From Rheinheimera sp. EpRS3 (lineage in GTDB: Bacteria; Pseudomonadota; Gammaproteobacteria; Enterobacterales; Alteromonadaceae): a DNA stretch of 64,000 nt. Positions 58,474 to 64,000 of this stretch are shown one piece after another (position 1 is the stretch's first letter; the number at the start of each line of letters is the position of its first letter). A model generated the notes under the pieces. It was not told the DNA's origin. It did not search any database and saw only the letters and a program-made list of their open reading frames with translations. The stretch is from the NCBI RefSeq assembly GCF_001513785.1, contig NZ_LNQS01000007.1:247222-311221 (forward strand). Reading direction: 5' to 3'. The translations under genes were made by a program, and so were the position numbers.

Positions 58474-58513
58474 ATAAGTTGCCATAAGTTGTCACTAGTG
58501 GTACAAACTTATG
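58474..58513. promoter_or_regulatory. Direct and inverted repeats upstream of the restriction relic
   Basis: ATAAGTTGCC and ATAAGTTGTC are adjacent ten-base direct repeats (58474-58493). ACAAACTTATG (58503-58513) is their inverted partner with one extra base. The arrangement looks like an operator for the promoter that once served the type I restriction operon and may now serve the SIR2 operon. Confidence 0.4.
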
Positions 58514-58554
58514 TTCTTATTTAACGATAAATCATCAGCTTGCGACGAGGGATT

Positions 58555-58871
58555 ATGACGCAGCCAGCTTTGGGCGCTAACCATTCTAACTTTGCTTTTT
58601 TAAGCGATTACGATCCGCTGTTCTTACAGCTGGTGCAAAGTACAGAACAAGCCTTTGCAGACCGCATTGAGCAAGCCGCCCAAGCAGCGCTTATCTGGGT
58701 AAATAACCTAACCCAATCCATCCTCGCTAAAGCCTTTCGCGGTGAACTGACAGCCGATGGCGTGCGGCTAACCCTGAGCTTATAAGTTGCGAAAATAGCG
58801 CCGAGGCATTATTGGCGCGGATAAAGGCAGAGCGGGCAACGTTATCTAAAAAGACCAAAGCAAAAGCATGA
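58555..58871 (+). pseudogene. Type I restriction relic: HsdR start joined to HsdS end, frameshifted
   Basis: ATG 58555 (site GAGGG upstream) begins [29 protein letters not shown], the usual start of HsdR proteins with a DUF4145 domain. After about 30 residues it passes into [31 protein letters not shown], the conserved end of HsdS subunits. The frame then closes early at 58785. In the next frame the HsdS tail continues ([19 protein letters not shown], then KAERATLSKKTKAKA) to TGA 58869-58871, so one base was lost near 58751. A deletion of several kilobases between hsdR and hsdS, followed by a frameshift, explains this. It is not functional as restriction. Confidence 0.8.
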
Positions 58872-58931
58872 GCTGCCCTAATAGATAGCCAGCAAAAGCT
58901 CAGTGGTCGAAGTCAAAACGGAAAATTAAAA

Positions 58932-59816
58932 ATGGATATGGATTTCAAAGCACTTTTACGAAAGCCAGGAGTTAAACCGGCGCTGATTATCGGCAATGGC
59001 GTTAATCTGTATAACGCAGCCGATGGTGCTAACAATTGGCTGCAGCTACTGCTGCAGCTGTGGCGAAATAGGATTGGTGATGTCAAACAAGAAGCCATGG
59101 AAGGAATTTCGTTAACAGAATTCTATGACGTACTCGACTTAAAAGTGGCGAGTTCAAATAAAAGCCTGCAAGCAGAGTTCTGTGAGGGAATGGCGCATTG
59201 GCAGGCCAAAGATCATCATCGCAATATTGTCCGATGGGCAATGGACAATCAATGCCCAATCCTGACGACTAATTTTGAAAATACTTTATCAGATGCGCTT
59301 GGCCTTAAACTGCATCGGTTAAAAGCTCTAAGATTTACCGATTTTTACCCGTGGAGTAATTACTACGCAGATAAACCGATTAGTGATACCTCCAACGAAT
59401 TCGCTATCTGGCATATCAATGGTATGCAGCATTACAAACGTAGTATTCGATTGGGCTTGTCGCACTACATGGGGTCAGTTGAGCGCGCTCGGCCAATGTT
59501 ACACAAATCCGGTAACAGATTGTTCTATAAAGCTGAACTTAGCAAATGGCCTGGCCGACATACCTGGTTAAATGCGATTTTCCAGAATGACTTATTTATC
59601 TTTGGCTTGAGTTTGGAAGTCACTGAAGTGTTCTTGCGCTGGCTACTGATAGAACGAGCAAAATTTTTCAAAAAATTTCCAGAAAATAAACGCGAAGCAT
59701 TCTATTTACACGACAAGCCACTTGCGCCAGGTCAGCAACTGTTTCTTGAAAGTGTGGGGATTAAACCCACGAAGGTTCAAAGCTACTTCGATATTTACGT
59801 GGCACCTTGGGAATAA
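58932..59816 (+). CDS. SIR2-like domain protein (putative NAD-depleting defence effector)
   Basis: A 294-residue cytosolic protein. The SIR2 signatures are GNGVN at residues 21-25, TTNFE at 112-116 (canonical TxNxD has Asp here, so Glu replaces it), the catalytic-type His161 in WHINGM and FGLSLEVTE near the C terminus. SIR2-like proteins in phage-defence islands hydrolyse NAD+ when infection is sensed. Typical deacetylase zinc Cys pairs are absent. It is the first gene of a tight operon with mrr (14-base gap). The start ATG 58932 or 58938 has only a weak AAAATTAAAA leader. A role in NAD depletion is inferred from the family. Confidence 0.8.
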   Translation: MDMDFKALLRKPGVKPALIIGNGVNLYNAADGANNWLQLLLQLWRNRIGDVKQEAMEGISLTEFYDVLDLKVASSNKSLQAEFCEGMAHWQAKDHHRNIVRWAMDNQCPILTTNFENTLSDALGLKLHRLKALRFTDFYPWSNYYADKPISDTSNEFAIWHINGMQHYKRSIRLGLSHYMGSVERARPMLHKSGNRLFYKAELSKWPGRHTWLNAIFQNDLFIFGLSLEVTEVFLRWLLIERAKFFKKFPENKREAFYLHDKPLAPGQQLFLESVGIKPTKVQSYFDIYVAPWE

Positions 59817-59830
59817 AAAGGAACTTAGAA

Positions 59831-60748
59831 ATGGCGATACCAACATATGATCAATTTATTGAGCCCGTACTTCGTTTTTTAGCCACTCGTCCCGATGGTG
59901 CTTTAGCTCGTGAGGTTTACGAGGCTGCAGCTGATGCAATGCAGCTAACAGACGAAGAGCGGGCAGAGCTGTTACCCAGCCATGCACAGCAGGTTTACAA
60001 AAACCGGATAGGCTGGGCGCATGACCGCTTAAAGCGAGCAGGGTTGTCTAGTTCAGCCAAGCGAGGTTTTTGGTGTTTAACCGATGAGGGCAAAATATTT
60101 GCTGCCAGTAACGTTGGTCCGTTATCGCAGGGGCTAGTTGCCGATCTCGCTTTTGGTTATATGGACGTGCGGTTAAAAGAAGCGACCTCAACCACTGAAC
60201 CAATCATTACTCCAATTAAAAACGATAGTGCAGCGGAAACGTCAAGCCCCGAAGAGCGTTTAGGGTCGGCCGTAAAAGAAATGCGTGAAAGCGTAGCCGC
60301 TGATCTATTGGAAACGCTTGCTAAGGTAAGCCCGACTTACTTTGAAACCATCGTTTTAGACTTGCTACATAAGATGGGATATGGTGCAAACCGTAACGAC
60401 TTGCAGCGAGTAGGTGGCTCAGGTGATGGTGGTATTGATGGTGTGATCTCGTTAGATAAATTAGGCTTGGAGAAAGTATATGTGCAGGCTAAACGTTGGC
60501 AAAGCAGTGTTGGTCGGCCAGAAATTCAGGGCTTTTACGGGGCTTTAGCCGGGCAGCGTGCAACTAAGGGCGTGTTTATTACCACCTCAGCATATACCGC
60601 GCAAGCGATAGACTTCGCTAGATCGGTAGAACGTATTGTGTTGGTAGACGGTATCAAACTCGCAGAGCTGATGATTGATCATGAAGTTGGTGTATCGACC
60701 CGCATTGTCAAAATACCAAAGTTCGACAGTGACTATTTTGAAGATTAA
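59831..60748 (+). CDS. mrr: Mrr-type restriction endonuclease
   Basis: A 305-residue cytosolic nuclease. The N-terminal Mrr_N winged helix (AIPTYDQFIEPVLRFLATRPDG to GFWCLTDEG) reads DNA. The C-terminal PD-(D/E)xK core has Asp203 in SGDGGIDG and Gln219-x-Lys221 in VQAKRW, the Mrr form of the active site, followed by FYGAL. Mrr enzymes cut modified DNA or act under stress. ATG 59831 is preceded by AAAAGGAA; the longer frame from 59807 would overlap the SIR2 gene. Both domains appear complete. Confidence 0.92.
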   Translation: MAIPTYDQFIEPVLRFLATRPDGALAREVYEAAADAMQLTDEERAELLPSHAQQVYKNRIGWAHDRLKRAGLSSSAKRGFWCLTDEGKIFAASNVGPLSQGLVADLAFGYMDVRLKEATSTTEPIITPIKNDSAAETSSPEERLGSAVKEMRESVAADLLETLAKVSPTYFETIVLDLLHKMGYGANRNDLQRVGGSGDGGIDGVISLDKLGLEKVYVQAKRWQSSVGRPEIQGFYGALAGQRATKGVFITTSAYTAQAIDFARSVERIVLVDGIKLAELMIDHEVGVSTRIVKIPKFDSDYFED

Positions 60749-60772
60749 TCGCCAGTTTTAAATGGAGAAAAG

Positions 60773-61066
60773 ATGCGTGATTTTAAAATGTTTGCTGATG
60801 CAGGTAAGGTTATGCATCTTTTCTATCCTGAATCGGGCGAATTTGAAATTGTTAATGTCTCTAAGCAATTAGATGAACCCGCATTTGAACTACGTCACCA
60901 TGGCAAGACAATTTTCGCTTGTCATACGAAATCTGAAGCAAGAAATCTATTAGAAGATTTGGTTAAGGCAGTTAATCAAGTTGAAGCAAAAAAATGTAAA
61001 TTAGAACAGGAATTGATGTCGCGGTTTGGTTTAACATTTTATCCGGTTGAATTAACTAAAAATTAG
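60773..61066 (+). CDS. Small unknown protein of the defence operon
   Basis: A 97-residue protein that I do not recognise. No signal peptide or membrane segment is visible. The N-terminal half looks beta-rich (MHLFYPESGEFEIVNVS), and the C-terminal half is a probable helix rich in Lys and Glu (KSEARNLLEDLVKAVNQVEA). ATG 60773 follows GGAGAAAAG. Gaps of 24 and 19 bases to its neighbours put it in the same transcript as mrr and the next unknown gene. It could be a regulator or partner of either; nothing in the sequence decides. Confidence 0.6.
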   Translation: MRDFKMFADAGKVMHLFYPESGEFEIVNVSKQLDEPAFELRHHGKTIFACHTKSEARNLLEDLVKAVNQVEAKKCKLEQELMSRFGLTFYPVELTKN

Positions 61067-61085
61067 TAATAGTAAAGGAGTTGCT

Positions 61086-61952
61086 TTGTCAGTTCTTGGA
61101 ATAGCCCACACTACTAAGTTGGTTTACATCGGCGAACAGCCTGCGCATGGTAAACCGGTTTCTTCATCACAATTGGTAATACCCATTCGATTTGCAGATA
61201 TGGGACGGTTTGCTTGCGATGATCTTGCAGAATACCCCGGCTTTTTATTCCTGGAAGATATGTATGAACCTGCAGCAGGCATAAAACGTGGGCGTATTTT
61301 TGGCTACCCCAATCCCCGCAAAGAATGGTGCTTTAGCCACGCAGTTAAAGCTAATGAGCGGCCCGATACTCACCCTGCGCAGCCATACGATGAAGTTTTT
61401 TATCATTATCAGTCTTACGGGATGTATCACTACATATCGGATACCAACAACAACCAAGCCATTCTGGGTGCTGGTGAATTTGCATCTTTCTGGAAAGTGG
61501 TAGCCGCAGAGCAGGTGTTTGGTGGTGACATCGTTGTAACACTTAAAAGCACCCGCACTAATGGCGTACTGCCAGTGTTGTTACCCCAGGCTATGTCTTC
61601 TGAAGATTATCAGCGCTTGAGCATTACGCTTGATGAAGTACAAGCGGCCAACCGGAGAATAAGTCCTTTTCATTTGGTTGAAAGCTGTCGAAATTCGGCT
61701 GCATTTGCAGTAGGTATTGCTATTGATGACACGTCTTCAGATTTAGGGCATGGCCTTAAAAAGCTTGCAGTAAAAATGCCGAATAATACGCTGAGCGTAA
61801 ATGCCGGCCAAATCATTGCTCGGCTACATTCCCGGGCCAAAACCAACGCCCAAGCACAACATAACACTCGTGATGTTACTGAAGAAGATGCGCAAACGGC
61901 GCTGCATTGCTTGTCGTTATTGCTAGTTGAGCTTGGCTTGGCCAGATATTGA
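61086..61952 (+). CDS. Unknown 288-residue protein of the defence operon
   Basis: I do not recognise this protein. The start is TTG 61086, eight bases after a strong AAAGGAG; the first internal Met is residue 38, so TTG is the best choice. The N-terminal two thirds is rich in aromatics and Pro (RIFGYPNPRKEWCFSHAVKA, DEVFYHYQSYGMYHYI). The last third is helical (SPFHLVESCRNSAAFAVGIAIDD, then TEEDAQTALHCLSLLLVELGLARY). The helical part recalls small helical C-terminal domains of restriction and abortive-infection proteins, but no motif is decisive. The stop is 12 bases before the NERD gene. Confidence 0.65.
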   Translation: MSVLGIAHTTKLVYIGEQPAHGKPVSSSQLVIPIRFADMGRFACDDLAEYPGFLFLEDMYEPAAGIKRGRIFGYPNPRKEWCFSHAVKANERPDTHPAQPYDEVFYHYQSYGMYHYISDTNNNQAILGAGEFASFWKVVAAEQVFGGDIVVTLKSTRTNGVLPVLLPQAMSSEDYQRLSITLDEVQAANRRISPFHLVESCRNSAAFAVGIAIDDTSSDLGHGLKKLAVKMPNNTLSVNAGQIIARLHSRAKTNAQAQHNTRDVTEEDAQTALHCLSLLLVELGLARY

Positions 61953-61964
61953 TATACAAACATT

Positions 61965-62975
61965 ATGATCTTAAAAGACAAAACCCAAACCAGCTCGGCA
62001 TCTATCAAACTTGATGCCGGCATTAAACAAGAGCACGACGTGGCGTTTTACCTGCGCCGTGCTTACAAAGACCGTGACAACGTAATGGTGCTGAATGATT
62101 TACGCATTGAGCATGATGGCGAAATCGCGCAAATTGACCACTTAATTGCGTATACCTACGGCTTTATTGTGGTGGAGTCGAAAAGCATTCGCGGCGAGGT
62201 TAATGTAAACGAATACGGTGAGTGGAGCCGCAGTTATAAAGGGCAGTGGAGTGGTATGCCATCGCCGATTAAACAGGCTGAGCTGCAGCTTAAACTGCTG
62301 AAACAGTACCTGTGTGCCAATACTGAAAAAGTAATAGGTAAATTTTTAGGTATTCAGCAAGGGCTTGGTGCACGCTGCTACGATGTGTTTTGTGCTATCT
62401 CCAGCGATGCAATTATCGATAGATCCAAAGCACCAAAAGACATAGCCACAAAACTGATGAAATCGGAGTTTGTCACCGATGCGCTGGATAAGAAGATGAA
62501 CTTTATTAAGTTCTATAATCTGGCTGCCAAAATAGCGGACACGCGACCAACCTTTAATCAGGATGAACTGCTGTGTATCTGCAATTTTCTATTGGGAGAC
62601 ATTCAGCAACAGAATGTTGTAAATGAAGCTCCGGCAGTATGGGCTGCGCCGGCCACACGGATGACTAACGCAGCAGCTGGTTCTGTTCAACCGACACCGC
62701 AAGCTGCTGTAATTACGAAGCCGCCGACAAAAGCTGTTGCAGTGGATGCCGTTGCTGCGCAGTGCAAACACTGCGGCCAATGCTCAGGCTTAACTGCGCA
62801 GTCCGGCCGTTATGGCTATTATGTGCAATGCGGCAGTTGTGGCGGTAATACGCCATTGAAGAGACCATGCCCGGCGTGTAACAGCCTGAATACCAAAGTG
62901 AGCAGAGCAAAAGCAGTTTATCGCCTCGTCTGCGGTGACTGTTCGACGACGGCTAACATACTTACTTCTCCGTAA
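61965..62975 (+). CDS. NERD-domain protein with C-terminal zinc ribbons
   Basis: A 336-residue cytosolic protein. The NERD nuclease-related domain has the D/E-x-K type core Asp58 in AQIDHLIAYTYG and Glu71-x-Lys73 in VVESKSIRGEVN. A flexible Ala/Thr/Pro linker (about 210-255) leads to two zinc-ribbon pairs, CKHC (from residue 267) with CGSC, and CPAC with CGDC, like those at the end of topoisomerase I. Such ribbons bind DNA. It is the last gene of the five-gene operon. NERD is predicted to have nuclease activity, but this has been shown for few members. Confidence 0.85.
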   Translation: MILKDKTQTSSASIKLDAGIKQEHDVAFYLRRAYKDRDNVMVLNDLRIEHDGEIAQIDHLIAYTYGFIVVESKSIRGEVNVNEYGEWSRSYKGQWSGMPSPIKQAELQLKLLKQYLCANTEKVIGKFLGIQQGLGARCYDVFCAISSDAIIDRSKAPKDIATKLMKSEFVTDALDKKMNFIKFYNLAAKIADTRPTFNQDELLCICNFLLGDIQQQNVVNEAPAVWAAPATRMTNAAAGSVQPTPQAAVITKPPTKAVAVDAVAAQCKHCGQCSGLTAQSGRYGYYVQCGSCGGNTPLKRPCPACNSLNTKVSRAKAVYRLVCGDCSTTANILTSP

Positions 62976-62987
62976 ATCTCATTTGGC

Positions 62988-63407
62988 TTATTTTGCTTCC
63001 CACGGGTTAATGACATCCATATTTGCCGCTGCAAATGCCGACATATCGCGCGATGCTACTTTAAAGCCCTGTGACACCGCGATGGCTGCAATGTAGCCAT
63101 CGGGTACCGGAAAGCCTTTGCCGGCAGCTCTTGCTGTCGACGCTAACTGGGCATACTGCATAGCTGCAGCATGGTCAAAAGGCAGCACTCTTCCGGTGAA
63201 AAGTGCCATAAGTCCGTTAAGAGCTTCAGTTAGCATATCTTTACGTTTGCCGGCGGGTAACATGGCAATGCCAAACAGCAGCTCAGCCAGGGTGATACTG
63301 GATAGATACAGCGTTTCGGCTGATTGCGCATTAAGCCAGGCTTTTACCTTTGGATGCGGTTCGGGCTTCATCGCTTCAGATATAACGTTGGTATCCAGAA
63401 CGATCAT
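62988..63407 (-). CDS. vapC: VapC/FitB-type PIN-domain toxin
   Basis: A 139-residue PIN ribonuclease. The four acidic residues of the active site are visible: Asp5 (VLDTNVISE), Glu42 (LAELLFG), Asp103 (PDGYIAA) and Asp121 (SRDMSAF). It cuts RNA, often initiator tRNA in enteric VapC, and is held inactive by the antitoxin encoded just upstream, whose stop overlaps its start by four bases. It converges on the defence operon with 12 bases between the stops. The close likeness to FitB (PDGYIAAIA motif) is family knowledge. Confidence 0.92.
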   Translation of the reverse strand: MIVLDTNVISEAMKPEPHPKVKAWLNAQSAETLYLSSITLAELLFGIAMLPAGKRKDMLTEALNGLMALFTGRVLPFDHAAAMQYAQLASTARAAGKGFPVPDGYIAAIAVSQGFKVASRDMSAFAAANMDVINPWEAK

Positions 63408-63658
63408 TCAAACTCCATCGGTTCTGCAGGGGTAGTGGTGCGTGCTTGGTCTAAAGCGGTTAAATCGTCATTTGTCAGCCCGATCTTGCGCCCCAGCTCT
63501 GCCAGTGCATCGCCCATTTGAATGCGTGTTTTGGGTAAAATCGCCTCTTCCAGAATCGCCCGCATTTCAGCCTCGGCACTGCGATTGTGCCGTTTGGCTC
63601 TGGCTTTTAAAGCGCTGTGTATCTCATCCGGTATGTTTCTAACCGTCATCATAGCCAT
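63404..63658 (-). CDS. vapB: FitA/VapB-type ribbon-helix-helix antitoxin
   Basis: An 84-residue antitoxin. The N-terminal Arc-like ribbon-helix-helix MTVRNIPDEIHSALKARAKR with NRSAEAEMRAILEEA binds the operon's operator. The C-terminal tail (DDLTALDQARTTTPAEP) should wrap the PIN toxin. ATG 63658 follows GGAGGT at eight bases; downstream Met codons at 63652 and 63649 are possible but less well spaced. Its stop overlaps the toxin start (ATGA), which keeps the ratio coupled. It probably represses its own promoter. Confidence 0.9.
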   Translation of the reverse strand: MAMMTVRNIPDEIHSALKARAKRHNRSAEAEMRAILEEAILPKTRIQMGDALAELGRKIGLTNDDLTALDQARTTTPAEPMEFE

Positions 63659-63686
63659 AGATAGCCACCTCCGGGAGCACTGGAAA

Positions 63687-63714
63687 AGTATAGAACTGAT
63701 TAAAGTGCATTCAA
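63687..63714 (-). promoter_or_regulatory. Probable promoter of the vapBC operon
   Basis: On the reverse strand TTGAAT (63714-63709) and TATACT (63692-63687) are separated by 16 bases, about 30 bases before the antitoxin start. The match to sigma-70 consensus is 4/6 and 5/6. Confidence 0.5.
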
Positions 63715-63786
63715 TATAGGAGGAGTGCAGTCAAAAAGCAATCAGATCACTTTACGCCGACTTTTAGGTTGTTGAGTTTCAGGCAC

Positions 63787-63810
63787 AAAAAAACCAGCAC
63801 TTGGCTGGTT
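63787..63810 (-). terminator. Terminator after the decayed tRNA copy
   Basis: On the reverse strand AACCAGC/GCTGGTT forms a seven-base-pair stem followed by a run of seven T. It would end a transcript coming from the tRNA. Confidence 0.8.
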
Positions 63811-63812
63811 AA

Positions 63813-63870
63813 GATGTTGGTTGCGGGAGCCCTGATCTTTATGAAGAGCGAACCGACGACCTTCGGGTTC
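63813..63870 (-). pseudogene. Decayed second copy of initiator tRNA-Met
   Basis: Reading in reverse, 63870-63851 matches the intact tRNA from the 3' side of the anticodon stem to the T-arm (CCCGAAGGTCGTCGGTTC). After 18-19 unrelated bases, 63831-63813 matches the acceptor end GGCTCCCGCAACCA and its flank. The anticodon and 5' half are missing, so it cannot function. The arrangement points to a former tandem pair, each copy with its own terminator. Confidence 0.75.
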
Positions 63871-63886
63871 CCCGAATTCCAGACAC

Positions 63887-63909
63887 AAAAAAACCTACGT
63901 TAAAGTAGG
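63887..63909 (-). terminator. Terminator directly after initiator tRNA-Met
   Basis: On the reverse strand CCTAC/GTAGG with a six-base loop is followed by seven T, ten bases beyond the tRNA CCA end. The stem is short, so read-through to the second terminator is possible. Confidence 0.7.
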
Positions 63910-63918
63910 CTTAGATGT

Positions 63919-63995
<77 letters not shown>

Positions 63996-64000
63996 TCCGT

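Noticed and set aside
58380..63700. Integrative element with its own integrase or transposase
   Set aside because: No recombinase, transposase or conjugation gene is visible between selO and the tRNA, so only a defence island of unclear entry can be claimed.

Overview
The window looks like the chromosome of a heterotrophic gammaproteobacterium of the Alteromonadales/Chromatiaceae type (Rheinheimera-like is my best guess; this is inference). The grounds are pyrD followed by zapC with pepN upstream, a DUF2835 gene overlapping pepN, a large NAD-dependent glutamate dehydrogenase, a TonB receptor of the Xanthomonas/Caulobacter oligosaccharide type, and moderate GC. I see no rRNA operon, CRISPR array, complete insertion sequence or prophage.

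Layout. 1-1.7 kb: tail of a sodium-dependent transporter, then an NhaC-type antiporter. 1.8-4.6 kb: pepN and a DUF2835 gene. 4.9-11.8 kb: DUF1302, DUF1329, YCF48-like and RND/MMPL genes, a probable envelope export machine for a hydrophobic compound, with FadR-like palindromes upstream and downstream. 12-19.8 kb: glutamate dehydrogenase, pyrD, zapC and a methyltransferase. 20-40.2 kb: an exopolysaccharide locus in two blocks. The first makes sugar nucleotides and the repeat unit (galU, manC, manB, four glycosyltransferases, two acyltransferases, a Tat-exported GH10 enzyme, flippase, polymerase). The second starts chains and exports them (WcaJ-like initiator, outer-membrane barrel, Wza-like protein, Wzc-like tyrosine kinase, CpsB-like phosphatase).

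40.2-52.5 kb: a catabolic region with a D-amino-acid deaminase, an RpiR regulator, RidA, a sodium:solute symporter, an M81 (MlrC-like) peptidase, a multidomain GH20 hexosaminidase and a TonB-dependent receptor. The two divergent promoter regions here carry four copies of one palindrome, G[G/T]TAC-N3-GTA[A/C]C. This suggests a local RpiR regulon that takes up and degrades an amino-sugar compound linked to D-amino acids, such as peptidoglycan fragments. 52.6-58.4 kb: a CLCA_X/LPD1-like zincin, an M14 peptidase, a YgjV-like membrane protein and SelO.

58.4-63.7 kb: a defence island. It starts with a fossil that joins the beginning of a type I restriction HsdR to the end of HsdS. A tight five-gene operon follows: SIR2-like protein, Mrr endonuclease, two unknown proteins, and a NERD/zinc-ribbon protein. 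A VapBC/FitAB toxin-antitoxin pair comes next. The window ends with an initiator tRNA-Met and a decayed second copy of it, each with its own terminator. The five-gene operon and the RpiR palindromes are the most likely sources of undescribed biology.
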